Positions 22,401 to 36,408 are shown, counted from the first letter of the stretch. The stretch is 64,000 bases of DNA from Porites lutea (GCF_958299795.1 NC_133206.1:10949278-11013277); one strand, 5' to 3'. The notes: generated by a model not told the origin, from the letters alone. Program-made: numbers and translations.

Positions 22401-25400
22401 TTTGTAAGCATCAGTACACACTTCCAGAGTTCAATCCAGCAGAGACATTCATCTGAAGCCCACTCACTCAATATTTTGTATGTAGCAGCTGCCTAAGTCA
22501 AATAAGAGCCTGTTAATAATATTATTTGGAGTAATATTTATTTGTACATGTATTTAAATAAAAATTGAAAATTAGGCCCTTTTAACCTTATGATTCTTAA
22601 ATAATAACAAAAAGATAATGACACAGAAATGTCATTTTTCATCCTCACCTCATGTTTCTGGGCTTTGTCCTCCAAAACAGATGGTGTGTCAAACATGGCT
22701 CTGTAATATTTACAGATATCCAGATAGCTACCATCATGCCGAGCCACCTCTATCATTAACTGATAAAACTTTAATTTTAAATCCTGAAACAGGAAAAATA
22801 CTAGTCAAAGAGTTTCTTATCTCCCACTATGTATAAATGATGAATTCTCTTACTTTCTGTGGTTTCAGTAACCTACTATATCTGTGAGTAATTGAGGAAT
22901 TCAGAAAGTTTATCCTTATTATCTGTAAGCTTGAATCATAGTGCCTGGAAGACACATTTGTTTGTCATGAAGAAGGAATTTGTCAATAAGAAATAACTTC
23001 TGCCTTAACTTTACTTATAAGCATGTAATGGGCAAAAATAAACAACATGGACTCAAATGTCATGACAAGCTGTCAGTTGAAGCATACACCTGTACATTTG
23101 AACGGTCATTGTGTGGTCACTTATCATCCAATTACAGTTGAGGTACATGATGTCTGTAGAAACTACAGCTGTATGATGATTCTGTTCAAGGGGATATACT
23201 CCCTAACAACTACTCTGTCTGAAGAAAGACTCATGTTCACAGCTAGGTTCATTTTTTCAATTTGACCCTTTTTCAGTAAATTGTACGCTCAATATAAAAT
23301 GAACGATTATTGCAAGGTTCAAAATTAACAGTAACCTGTCAACCAATGGTTAGTAGTTTCCAATGTTTTGTTAAAAATGTGCCCAAGTAACCAGACATGG
23401 TTAGTAGAAAGTTCCTTTAAATTAAGTATTGTCAGTTTATAGAAGGCTGATGTTTTACTTTTCTGCATAAGATTGTTTTTTATCCCCAACAATTTGTCGT
23501 TCTAATTTAAGATATGCTTGCAAAATAATCAAAGAACACGAAAAATAAGTATTTCACAGAATTCAAGGTAACCACGCTTTTGTTTCTTGGGGAGATCTAC
23601 ATGTAAACACAACCTTAATAACTACCATCTTGCTCATTGCTGTGTTTGTTTTGTTTTCTTTCAAAAGTGGCTCATTTGTGCAACCTATTCATTATACAAA
23701 TCAGAAGCATAGATCCTTGGATAGTTTTCTTTCAGATAAGGTCACTGCCCAAAATTTGTAAGAAGGAAATGGAAGATCAAGAAAATCAACAAAGAACAAG
23801 TACAGTTTCAAACACTACAGAAGGCTTCAGAAGCAGTATGAAGTAAAGCAAAAACAAGATGCAAGAATTTTCCGCCAAATATGGAAAAAAGGCATTCACC
23901 TAGTCGATGAGGTTAAAAAAATGTTTTGCAGTGTATGCGTGAATTTCTTATCCTCGCATAATGTAATTGAAAAGACATGTAAATGACCTTTAAATATTCT
24001 ATTAATAACACGTTACCTGCTCTTGGTTGTTCTCAAAGACCTTTGGGCTGATCTTCTTGCTTATAATCTGTGTTCTAATGTAGTCCTTCTTTGCCAGACA
24101 CAGTCTCATTTGCTCCAAAATGAATTCCACCTTTTCACGTCTTTCCATTGAGCCATATGTCTCAACCTGTTCAAGCAAAAACCGTCTACATTTAGAGCAG
24201 AACCAGCATATTTTTTAATATGGACCTTCTTTCCAAGTCTGTCTGCAAAACCTCTCCACAGAGACCATACTAGTGCTAGTACCCGAGAGTTGGACACAGG
24301 ACCTAGTCTGAACAGGGGTGAAGAGGTGCTGACCACTAGTCAGAACTGACCGGCTACACAAGTCCAGTCGTAAAGAGAGTTCCACTATTAGTCAGGAATG
24401 CCGGTCACATCAGTTTATTCCTAAATGGTATGCAGGGCAGCAATGGGTTTCTAGCAAAAACTTTTGAAAAAAGCATTTTTCATCTTCAAAATTATCCACC
24501 TGCCTGGCTAGTGTGGACTATTGGTAAATGCACTAAGAGACAGAGACGTTTGGAGCACAAGGATTGTGATATCTTACCTGAAGTTCCTGAAGAATGGTGG
24601 CTGCCTCTGAAAGAAAACAAATGAAAACAGTTAGCAAGGGAGATTCTTGGAAGTAATTGTCTCATAAATCTGTTCTTTTTGTCTGTGAAAAAATATTACA
24701 GCACACTAGAGTGAATACTTTACTTTAGGTTTGTTTCACCTATGTATAAGGGTTTTTGAGCGCTGCTGTTTCATTGAGAAAGGGTAAAATGTAAACTGAG
24801 ATAAGTTCCATAAAGTATTTAAGTAAACACTGTTGCTTCACAGTGTAACTTACTTTGCTCTCAGCAAAGATATAGTTATGGTCCAATAACAAGGAAAAGA
24901 ATAAACAACTTGAAAGAAAAGATGGTGTAATTAATTACCTGCTATGTCACCTTGGTCTTCCTTGATTTTAGCTAGCATTCTTGTCAAACGAGCCCTCTCT
25001 ATCTCAACATATATCTACATGTGCCATAAAATAAGTTGTTAAGCAACATATACAGTGAAACATGTATCGTGAAGACACCCACAGGAACCTCCATAGTGAC
25101 TACCTAATAGGGGTGTCCTCTCAAGGCTGGTTTGTTTTACGAACATATGCAACCGAAAGTAAGTGAATTTTTGCTGCTAGTGTCTGCCTATTATAGGGTG
25201 ACTGCTTGATGGGGGGTCCATTTAATACAGGTTTTACTGTAGCTGTAAAGCACACTATACGTGTGACTGCAAAATCCCCATGGGGACATGTCTTACTAAT
25301 AAGTTTCAATAATAAATAAAAAAAATTGAAAAAAAGTTGAAAAAAAGTGTTCTGCAGTCTGAAACATTATGTAATATTGAAACCATGTATTCTACAAACA

Positions 25401-28400
25401 TGTATGTCTCTACTTTTTTGTCAGTCCAGTTTAAATACAGTGTCCAGCACTGCGTATTTATCAAGCTTTGAAGTGTGTATGTACTTGCATTCGTTCCCTA
25501 TCCCATTTTCTTATTTCTGGTCATTTGCTTCGAACTCCTGATAACTCCTAGAGGCTGGTTTTCACTAGCGACGGAGTCGGAGTCGGAGTCGTAAGCGGAG
25601 TCGTAAGAGCGCTTATGACCTAGTGAAAATCAAAAATCGGAGTCGTAAGCGGAGTCATAAGCGCGACGGAATCGGAGTCAGAAGAATCAGAATATTTACA
25701 TTTTCTTCCGACTCGGCTTCCGACTCCGTCGCTTACGTTCCTCTTATGATCTAGTGAAAACCAGATTGTCAGAGTCGGAAGCAGAAGCGGAAGGATAAGC
25801 CAATCAGAATGCACATTCCCACGCTTTGTGATTGGTTTGGTTCTTCTGCTTCTGCTTCCGACTCCCACAATCTGGTTTTCACTAGATCATAAGCGGAACG
25901 TAAGCGACGGAGTCGTAAGCAGAATCGGAACGCTGTTTTCACTAGATCATAAGCTCTACGCTTCTGATTACGACTCCGACTCCAACTCCGTCGCTAGTGA
26001 AAACCAGCCTTAGAAGGTTTGAGTTATTGGGAGGCGCTTTAAGTAACAAGGGTAAATTTATATGGAAATGATCTGATGGGAAACAAAAATTTCTTCAAGT
26101 TAGCCGGAGCTTTGAGTTACCAGGCGTAAAATTATAGAAAATGTAAGAAGGAAATCCACGGGAAATCAATTTTGGTTTGAGTTAGTGCAAGGTTCAAGTT
26201 AGCGAGGGTTCGAGTTATTGGGAGTCGACTGTAATGTAGTACTACTGTCAAAATTGCCAAGATTTCTTTGTACCTTCCCAGCTGTGACTGTCCTGAGTGT
26301 ATCTATCAGCTTCAGTTTGGTTTCCAGGTCTGGAGTCTGTTCTACATAGCTGAATGCCTCTTGAATCATTTTTGTCACAGCCTGAAAGGACATTATCAGA
26401 AATATAACGTTATTGGTGGGGAAGCAGAGATATAGTCACTTGTTGGTTAGACTCCCCTGGTTACTCAGACAAAGCTTACATGGTCCATTCAGTGGCTTTA
26501 TATGAGTAGCAAAAGTTTTGGGCACAAGAACAACTCCTGAAAAAAGGAGTTATCGGTACATTTTAAGGAGAGAGCAGAGAGCTGATTAAATTAGCCAAAA
26601 TAAACTTGATTTGATAAAACAGGAGAACCTAGGCTAACGAAATCCAAAAGTTGGAGTTCACTGATCTAGCTCTGATATTAGCTACACACAACAGTTCAAT
26701 TTTCACTGAAAGAAATGAATAATACCTCTACAAACTAGGTATGCCTGTGGATCATGAGCCACTTTTTTGTTTTACCAACATGGTTTGTTAAAATGATGTA
26801 TTTCTTATTTCAGGGAAACTAACCACGTCCTTTTTTTCATTTTCATAACATAAAGCAAAATTTTCTACTTCATTGTCAGATCAAGTAGCCTTCATTATGG
26901 GATCCAAGACCCATCTGTTAACTAAATGTAGAACAGTGAAGCCGATCACTGCTTTATACAGTTATTGACATTCTGATCATTTTCCCAAATAATGTTATGA
27001 ACATCTCGTTGAAAAATGCAAAATGCTCCCCAAAGATTAGGTAGAATAAATTGCAGCCATGTCATGACTTTCCCGTACAAAATTTTTGCACAGATTACAA
27101 TAGGATCATTTTTTTTTTGTCTGGGAGATAAAAAGTCTGGGACATCATCTGTGCAGAGCACCATTCCTCATACCTGTTTTAACTGGCTCCTTCTCTTTGT
27201 CAAGATAACAATGTGTTCATTAAGTGCATTCCAGTCTTTATTCTTAAAACAGAGTTGAACAATGCACACCAACACACGGCTTGTAGAATGCATATCAGCA
27301 GCCTTAAGGTTGGAGGGGCAAATGAAATCACATTAATCCAACAAAAATTAGGCATGTCAAATGATAATTCCACAGGGTATTCCTAAGCTCAACTCAATAG
27401 GGTGTCATTTAAGCTTCACTTAAAAATAACAATATTTATTTATAATTTTATTCATTCATTAATCTTACATACATGGGTTCAAGTTCACACATAGTTTTGA
27501 TTTCAGGTTTTTTGCCCAAGTCACAATAATTAAAGGAGCTTATTGATTTTACCCAAACTAAAATGAGACAAGCAAAGACTAAGAACAATGTAGTTCAGTT
27601 AACCCATGACTGACCTACTAAGGCTCTTGCTATTGAAAATAAAATGTTACAAATTTATTAATGCAAAATGACCTGAAAGGCATGAAAAACAAGAAAGCAG
27701 GAGCAAGTTACAAAGTCTCATGATATGACAATAGGTTGTAAACATAGGGAAATCAAACCAGAAAGCAGATGATACTCTATTTCCTTCTAGGCCACTAGAG
27801 GTATAATGTTTGAACACTGCAATGTTAGCCTTCAGCTACATATTGCAACCCAACCCCAGCCAAGACTAATAGTACCAGATCTAGGGAAAGGGTTAAAGTG
27901 GTCCAGCTACCTATCCTCCACCCCTCTCCCTCTGTAAAGCACCCATAAGACCAGAGAATTACTAATGTTTAGGAATTGAATGGCAATGGCGATAGTTAAA
28001 GCTCTAGTGAGGCAAGAATCAGTTAACTAAACTATTCTTTGGACAGAGAAACACCCTGTAAAAAATGTGTATTCCATAAAAATCCCAACCGTAATTTAAA
28101 GAATTTCCTGAAAGTGCCCTTAAATTACAGTAGCTGTGTTGCAGCTATCACCTTGGAGCTGTCTCTTTCCAAAACAGTCAAAGCAACTCCAGTGAACAAG
28201 GTTCCATGTTTCGGTCTCTTTATATAGAGTACATGTATGTGGATCTCAGTTTTAGGTGAATGGATGTTATCACAGTGTAATGTGTAAGTTAGTAAGAGTA
28301 CAGAGAACTTTTCACAGTTGAGGATGACAACACATTGGTTGGCCAAAAATTTTGTACTAGGACATGTTTCTGATCAAGTGAGCGAAATACAACTAAGCTT

Positions 28401-29402
28401 ATGCCCGCTATTTTTGCATGTTTACTTTCTCAACCCCAACGAATGTTTCAATAACTTTGGATATTCCCTAAGCCAAATCTTTTGTTTGTAAACCTTTTCC
28501 TGGGTGAGAAAGCATATTAAACATACAGGACCCGAATAAATGATGAAAGTCTTTTGTGTCTGGATTTGATCTTTGTCACCTTCAAACTACCAGCCTTCCA
28601 ATCAAGCACCCATCGTGGTTCTCACCCAAACACAGCGCTTGAAACATACAGCATCCCACTAATCAGTAAAAAAAAACTAGATACTGGATGTTTTGGTAGT
28701 GGGATTCACCTACTATAATTTCGGTCAGTGTAAAACGCAGACTGCGGACTGCAGACTGCAGACCGCGGACCAGGGGTAAAATGCAGACTGAGTGTAAAAT
28801 GAAGTCCGCAGTCTGCGTTTTACACTGACCAAATATAATTTTGGTTTTGCGCTATCAAAGGAATGGCTGTCTTGTCCTGGGTCTTTTCATGTGGGTCAAA
28901 ATAAAGACTTGACAAAGCCTGAAACTGCGTTTGAAACGACTCTGGCACCAAGGGTAGTTAATGTTGTTGTAAAGGTCCAAGAACTATCTAATCAATCCAC
29001 AACTTTAGTTTATAACATGCATGACATGCTGCTTTAGCAATACCACTCACAGTTCTAGTCTGTTTTTCCAAAGAAAGAAGAATGTCCAGAGCATCACTGA
29101 GTTTACCATCCTAGCAAACAACAGGAATAATATAAATAAAGCATTGATCTGTATATTTTTTCACATAAAAAAGGCTTAAAGGATCTAAATTAAAAAGAAA
29201 TAAACCGGTTCTCGTACATAGATCGTTACTTGACCGGCACGTGCTAAGTTAAAGCCATTTTTCTCAAGAAGAAAAGCCACTAAAACTAGTTCTAACTTAC
29301 AGCAGCTAATGCTTCGCATTCTGGTATTCTTTTGTCTACAGTATCACTGTAGTCCACTTCCATTTTCACCACATTTCCTTTCATATCTGTAGAAGTCGCC
29401 AT
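19436..29402 (-). CDS. PSMD12: 26S proteasome regulatory subunit 12 (PSMD12/Rpn5)
   Basis: Twelve exons on -: 29402-29301, 29110-29051, 27302-27174, 26381-26274, 25014-24939, 24606-24578, 24166-24017, 22783-22649, 22360-22248, 21160-20992, 20164-20087, 19651-19436. They sum to 1365 nt and 454 aa (human protein 456 aa). It is a lid subunit of the 19S regulator, where its C-terminal PCI domain builds the horseshoe around the Rpn11 deubiquitinase. The sequence follows the human protein throughout: [11 protein letters not shown] at the start, [67 protein letters not shown], and [19 protein letters not shown] at the end. All introns are GT-AG. Exon 6 is only 29 nt. Intron 2 (1.7 kb) and several others are rich in MITEs. 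Confidence 0.96.
19787..19993 (-). other. Possible alternative last exon of PSMD12
   Basis: Inside the last PSMD12 intron, an AATTTCAG acceptor on - is followed by 68 in-frame codons ([16 protein letters not shown]... to ...[11 protein letters not shown]) and a TAG. The intron before it is phase 0 and so is this opening, so exon 11 could join it without a frame change. It would replace the last 71 residues of the PCI tail. The composition looks protein-like, but no known domain is recognised. It could be chance or a captured exon. Confidence 0.3.
20244..20470 (+). mobile_element. tRNA-derived SINE
   Basis: A-box-like TGGCCTAGTGGGTAGAGC (20255-20272) and a B box GGTTCAGTTCC (20299-20309) have tRNA spacing, followed by a non-tRNA body and a tail near TAAATAAAGTTTTATGG. 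It is not a functional tRNA because the acceptor stem and anticodon arm are not formed. It lies in the PSMD12 intron between exons 10 and 11. Confidence 0.65.
21598..21800. mobile_element. Palindromic MITE, GCCAACATTT family
   Basis: The left GGCCAACATTTAGCGATG and the right CATCCCAAAATGTTGGCTG are inverted arms. Inside, CCATACTGATGATGCATTAC is mirrored by GTGATGCGTCATCACTATGG. It lies in the PSMD12 intron between exons 9 and 10. Confidence 0.6.
25552..26010. mobile_element. Palindromic MITE with AGGCTGGTTTTCACTAGC ends, TAG target
   Basis: The two ends, AGGCTGGTTTTCACTAGCGA and TCGCTAGTGAAAACCAGCCT, are perfect inverted copies and TAG flanks both (25549-25551, 26011-26013). The interior is a run of GGAGTCG/CGACTCC modules arranged as stacked inverted repeats around a central CCAATCA...TGATTGG core. 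The 3-bp duplication is compatible with Harbinger-type elements. It lies in PSMD12 intron 4. The relic at 3822-4126 is the same family. Confidence 0.75.
28714..28841. mobile_element. Short MITE with perfect 27-bp arms
   Basis: GGTCAGTGTAAAACGCAGAC plus seven more bases is repeated exactly in inverted form at 28804-28830. TATAATTT stands on both sides (28714-28721, 28834-28841), giving a duplication of 5-8 bp. It lies in PSMD12 intron 2. Perfect arms point to recent mobility. Confidence 0.7.
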
Positions 29403-30656
29403 TTTGATAGTTTTTTTCTGTCAGAGGGCTTTGAAAGAATTATGGGTAAAATTAGTCAGCACTCGACCCAGGTTTCAGCTTACAAAAAATTTTAGTGTCG
29501 AGAGTGGCGTGACGACACTAAAAACGGCTGTGTAGCAGACTAGGAGTCAGGAGGAGGCTTTTAAATTTAAAGGAAACATGCCTTTTATTTCGTCCCAGGG
29601 TGGGCACTTGAACACGTTTTTGGCCCAAGAGTGAGGCATTTGCAGATTTCAGACGAAAAAGTGACTAACGGCCGGAGCGGGGCGGGGTATTGACTGAGCC
29701 ATAAGCATTTCCCCCCGTCCGGGAGGTAACTCCTTGCGCGAGCTACAAGAAATTTCAGTTAAGATTAAAGAAACTCGGGAGCAACCTGATGTTCCTGGTG
29801 ACACCTATTTTTTTTTGCAGAATTGGCCTCATTTCTTTTTGTTTATTTGTTCGTTTGTTGTTTTTTTTTCTTAATCCTCTCAACTGTTTCCTCAATGGGC
29901 CTCAGTTAGGCGATACACCCAAGTTCGACGTTTATAGACTGCGTTGCCACGTGTAACACCTGCGCAAAAAGAAAAACCACGAAAAACTAGGGCGTATTAC
30001 CCAGGTCCCAGGGGTCTTTCTTGAGTGAGATTCGAGGTCAAGGTAACCAGGGGTTTTTCTCTCTCTCCTCGCCGCTCGCTATTTCTTTCGCGAAGAAAAA
30101 TTTCAAGAAAGACCTCTAGGACCAGGGTAATGGCGTATTGGCGAAGAAATTGAAAGACTGCTGACTTTTCTCTTCTCGCACCAATTTCTTGGTCTGACAC
30201 GATATGAATTCTTAGATACTAAGTTATAAACCGGGCGTTAAGTTTTCCTTCCCTCAAACGCGTTTTTTTACGAAGCGCCCTCGCTTCAAGCCTGCGAATT
30301 TTCTTTCCCGTAAGTTGGATAGGGGTTGTCATTTGGAGGATGGAGTACGTAGAAAGAAAAGCTAATTCTCACAATACCCTTTCCCTTCCTTTCACCAAAA
30401 TTATTTCCATTCAAAATTTGCAATGAAAAGTGATAAAAAATGCTACTAAACTGACCCCACAAAAACTCCAACCTAGTACAGATCTTAAAAACAAAGAGCA
30501 GTCTCCTCTTTCACTGACACAAAATGCCAGAAAGATAGGAAAAACTTAATTATTTCCCTCCTAGAGAATACCAAGTGCCACCAGGGAACCTATCTACTAT
30601 TTTTTCCAACCCACAACCCAAGACAGAAAGTACACACTTGAATTACACATCAGAGT
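29403..30656. other. Intergenic between PSMD12 and actin 1
   Basis: The region holds the PSMD12 promoter (no clear TATA), a MITE with ATTACCC...GGGTAAT ends at about 29991-30140, and the 3' flank of actin 1. The block GACGACACTAAAAACGGC at about 29512 recurs as GACAACACAAAAAACGGC near 33860, another shared repeat end. Confidence 0.5.
29991..30140. mobile_element. MITE, ATTACCCAGGTCC ends
   Basis: GGCGTATTACCCAGGTCCCA with GGTCTTTCTTGA on the left is mirrored by TCAAGAAAGACC ... GGACCAGGGTAATGGCGTA on the right. It is related to 4701-4841. Confidence 0.6.
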
Positions 30657-30662
30657 TTTATT
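30657..30662 (-). terminator. AATAAA polyadenylation signal, actin 1
   Basis: It reads AATAAA on -, about 200 bp after the actin 1 stop codon, a usual 3' UTR length for actin genes. Confidence 0.6.
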
Positions 30663-30863
30663 AATTTTTACACTTAAAAAAACTCCATTCGAGAGCGTCC
30701 ACAATATTCCATTGCCACTTTCCGTTTAATCATCCATACTCTATACAAAAATTTACAGTCGCAACACATATCCATTACAGTTTTCGTTCCATGCTTCTTT
30801 GTGCTCTTCAAATCAAACAAACCAAACACAACTGTTCTCAAATTCAAAGTTCACAAAGTGAGC

Positions 30864-32740
<1,877 letters not shown>

Positions 32741-32803
32741 TTACAAAGGTTACAATCGCTCTGTGCAACCACCAGAAATAGGACGAGATTAGGATAGGCA
32801 TCG

Positions 32804-32812
32804 TTATTTATA
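32804..32812 (-). promoter_or_regulatory. TATA box of actin 1
   Basis: TATAAATAA on -, about 103-111 bp before the start codon and about 35 bp downstream of a CArG box. This spacing gives a short 5' UTR of about 75 nt if it is unspliced. Confidence 0.65.
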
Positions 32813-32846
32813 CCCGTCACACGACAATATGGGCAACACTTTGTTA

Positions 32847-32856
32847 CCAAATATGG
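32847..32856 (-). promoter_or_regulatory. CArG box (SRF site) of actin 1
   Basis: CCATATTTGG on - is a perfect CC(A/T)6GG site, placed just upstream of the TATA box as in other animal actin promoters. A weaker CCCATATTGT lies between them (32824-32833). Confidence 0.7.
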
Positions 32857-32919
32857 TCAAAATTTTGTGCTTTTAGTTCGCCCAAGGGGATCCGACAGGC
32901 AACTCAAAGGTGACGCTTA

Positions 32920-32927
32920 TGACGTCA
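32920..32927. promoter_or_regulatory. Palindromic CRE (TGACGTCA)
   Basis: A full 8-bp cAMP-response element lies about 65 bp upstream of the CArG box of actin 1. It matches CREB/ATF sites exactly. Its function is inferred. Confidence 0.5.
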
Positions 32928-34497
32928 ACGACAAATGATGACACGACAATCGAAATTTATCGAAAAGTGTGGAAAATTTCACTTATTGGTCGGCATTTTG
33001 CAAAATTTATGTCGTCGCTTGCGTCCGTTTTCTTTTCTTTCAACCATCGAATATTTAAGAAAGGCGGAATTTTTGCCTCTATTTCTAATGAAAACTCCAC
33101 CCCAAGTGCCTCAGCGGACGAAAAACAAAAAAGAGATCTGTCAGCAAAGGTCATCTATCCCAAAGCCAAATTTCCCGCAAATTTCCAAATCGAGTGGTCT
33201 GATAGAAGAAACAGTGCTGACGCGTGCTTTTTTGTCCTCGTTTGCTGGAGTTTATCGCTATTTGCGGTAAAATATTTCTCTAGGATTATTAAGCTTTGTA
33301 TTTGTTTTTTTTACATATGGTATTTGTCACCAAACCCCAAAAGATCAAATTTTTGCTCACTGGGGGTTCACTTTGTCTCAACAGAAAGGAGTGGTACAAG
33401 CTAAAGAAATGTGGCTCCCAGTCACTATTGTTAACTTTATGATTCTGTAGTTCAATCGTGAATCAGTAGTTTTTCCCTTCAACAGGACAATAGCAGTAGA
33501 TTTTTGACATCTTGACATAGGTAGAAAGCGGGTACCCTCATAAAAGTATTGAGATATAAACACCCTTCTTTCCCCCTCTCCCTAAGGGCACCGCTTTCCG
33601 ACTGACGTGACAAGCACTTCGCTTCCTGTTGAATGATACCTGCGCCGTTCTCTTGGGACTTTTGAGGAAATCCTTGTACGCGCGGGTTAAATTTCTGTGA
33701 AATTGTTTTTTCGCTTTGTTACTGGTGATTTTGTTCGTCGAGGGCCGCCTATGGAGTGTGGTGTCGTATTCTTTTCTGATCGAAAATCACTGAAAATACT
33801 CTCTGTAGAATTCTTGCCCTTTGAGATAAAACAACAACACCAACTAAAGGAGGAGCGTTGCGTGACAACACAAAAAACGGCCGCGGAGCAGACTACTGGA
33901 AAGAGCCAGAGCTGTAGCTGTAAATGAACATCCCACTTATCACGCCATACCCCACGTGTGCCATAATTTCCGCACGTCATCAAACAAGGCAGACCGGAAA
34001 TTTGCGTTACCAGCTGGGAGAGGCTCATAAATGCTACTACCCGGTGGAAGAACAATGACTCAAGCGCGAGAAAATACTCTACGCCTGGTGTACGCATAGA
34101 TCAGAGGGCAGCGTAACATCAGACCGGGGCTCCTGACAGGAAAGTATAAGCCGAAAATGACACCGAAACCTCTTTCAAAACCAAAACGAATAAGGGGTAT
34201 CAAGAGAGAGAGAATGATCTATCTTGGGGGGTATAGAATACTAGTTACCGTCATCGAAACTTGGCGGGAACCGGGGGTACTCCCTATAACGGTCTAAAAG
34301 GAGGTTCCGCCCGAAAGGGGTACCAACAGTTAGAGATATGACTTTAATGTCTCTATCATGCACAGTTAACCATAAACACCGCCAAGCAAGGCCACAAGGC
34401 TTCCAGAAGAAACAGATGAACTTCCCTGATCTATAAGGTTGTTGTTCAATGAACGGTTCTCAGATTTCCGGGATATTTTGTACCCAGGTGTTTTTAG

Positions 34498-34612
34498 TAG
34501 CCTGTGTAGCAGGCTTCGAAAGGGGTAGAGAATTAAAGGAAGGGGAAGCCAGATCTCACGAGATTATTCTTCTCCCCATCCCCTCCCTTTTTTGCGTCTG
34601 CCACGCAGGCTA
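34498..34612. mobile_element. TAGCCTG-ended MITE
   Basis: TAGCCTGTGTAGCAGGCTTC on the left and CTGCCACGCAGGCTA on the right are inverted ends, with a purine-rich then pyrimidine-rich interior. It is the same end type as 18519-18621 and 41873-42092. Confidence 0.6.
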
Positions 34613-35582
34613 GGTTCTAGGGGATTCGTATATTACCTGACGGGAGGGAGGAAATACCACTCCCTTAAAAAATAAGGCTTTGTAAACTCTGCTCGTGAGA
34701 AGGAAATATCAGGAAATACCAAACATAAGAGCTCGGAGGACATCCAATTTGTCTAGGTCGTGGACAACTGAATTTATCAAAAACATTTTTGATATATCTA
34801 GCATATTTCATCGGCAAAACCCTCCTACAATCACATCCTGAAACCTTGCAGGGAAACTTACTAAAGCTTTGTTTTCTCCAGGTTAGTTTGTTTTAGTTGA
34901 AATTTTTCGCGATATTTTTTTAACTTGAGCTTTTATGAAATGATATTTCTTTTCAATTTCCTGAGTCATACTCATGCCATGAATAACATTTTCACAAACA
35001 AGATACAAAGACAGGAAAGGAGAGGCAAATGGATACTCATGCTTCAGTCTGACTCCTTCGTCCGACCCTATCTATTCCTCAAGTTCGTTTTCGCTTGGTT
35101 CCACAGAGGCGGCAACAGGTACTGGGCAGGAATTATTTCGATCAGATCAGGTCGTGTAGATCGCTTCCCACGCCAGTGCGGGATAATATGTAACTTCTTA
35201 TGGGAAATGGAAAGAAAAAATCATAACCAAAGAAATCAATCGAAAATCAACTAATTTGAAAATAAAATTATTAACTTTCCCCCACCGCTATCATATCTCA
35301 ATATTCGTCAATATCATTCAATAGTCCGTTTGCTTGAGTGGGAAGTGCCGTTTGCGTACTAGACTGACGTGCCTCTGCGTGCTAGCTTAATCTCCTAGAT
35401 TCGCTTTCAGCAGAATATGAGCTTGGTTCTCCGTTTGTATTTCCAATATTTCCGTTGTAGGTTGGCGAATTTAATACAAGCTCGTGGGTGGAGCATGTGC
35501 GCATGAATTTGCAGGCTATAAATGACTAACCTGAGATCAGGTCCAATTGTAGCTATTCTCATACATTCTCTCTAAGGCAATC

Positions 35583-35933
35583 CTCTTTTTTTTCTTCGTT
35601 TAGCATCGTCCGACCGACCCAAATTTTTGGCATTTTCAAAAGAAAAAGAAAAAAAAGTAACCACGTGGTTAAACCGTTTGTCACTTAAAATACTATTCTT
35701 TTAATCTGAAAAATGAGCATAGTAACAGCCATAGAGAAAAACAGAAACATTTTTTACAGTACATTGTATTTTGTTAATCCAAATATGTGAATGTTAACTT
35801 TTAACGTCGTCCTGGGGTACCAGGGCCTCCTATTCCGAGACTTCTTGTGATTCTTTTTTTAGTTTTTTTTTTAATCCGATCGACCGACCCAATATCAGGA
35901 AACGCATCCGACGCTAAACGAAAAAGAAAGGGG
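35583..35933. mobile_element. TIR element with TTCGTTTAGC ends
   Basis: CTTCGTTTAGCATCGTCCGA is mirrored by TCCGACGCTAAACGAAAAAG. Each end also carries a directly repeated CGACCGACCCAA. No ORF is present. Confidence 0.55.
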
Positions 35934-36376
35934 ATGGCCTAACGGCTACCGCTACCGCCTTGCCCGCCGGAATGTTATTTACAAAGCGAAACAAAAATTG
36001 AGCCTGATCATGATCTCAGGTTAAAAACTTTAGGAACACAATTACATTCCCTTTACAAAATTAAAAAGCTTCCTGTTTTTCTGCTGGGCTTCTTCTAACA
36101 TACTCGAGCTTTGCTTTTCAAGCGAAAGCTCGTTAAGTTATAACTTTTAGGCTTCCGAATTATGAAGACGAGCTACGTCTAGTGAATGTTCGTCTCGATC
36201 CATACTTGTTGTTTCGTAACTTTCCAGCGAGGAGAAGGCTTTTGATCGCTATTTGAGTTCAGTCAGTGAGAATAAAAAAAAACTAGCAAAACTCAGCTTT
36301 CATCTGAGAGCATACAAGACTCTGAATCAGGTAAGCCAACTAACGGCACATCAATCAAATTCAGAAAACTTAATTA

Positions 36377-36408
36377 CCAAATTAGGCCATGAAGATTACC
36401 ATATAAGG
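36377..36408 (+). promoter_or_regulatory. Two perfect CArG boxes upstream of actin 2
   Basis: CCAAATTAGG (36377-36386) and CCATATAAGG (36399-36408) are both exact CC(A/T)6GG sites. They start 22 bp apart, about two helical turns, and lie 148-179 bp before the actin 2 ATG. They are either in the promoter or, if the leader intron 36331-36540 is real, in the first intron, a position also known for vertebrate beta-actin. Confidence 0.7.

Larger units (their letters stand above)
32928..36376. other. Inter-actin region with several MITEs
   Basis: No gene is seen. It contains a fragment of the GGGGGTACT family (about 34255-34325), a TAGCCTG-ended MITE (34498-34612) and a TIR element with CGTTTAGC ends (35583-35933). 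A TATA-like CTATAAATG lies near 35516. A possible leader-exon donor CAG|GTAAGCC for actin 2 is at 36331, with an acceptor TTTCGCAG ending about 36540. Confidence 0.5.

Noticed and set aside
22440-22490. Possible extra PSMD12 mini-exon (AAATYKI) between exons 8 and 9
   Set aside because: Direct joining of exons 8 and 9 keeps the frame and the same length as the human protein, so no extra exon is needed.
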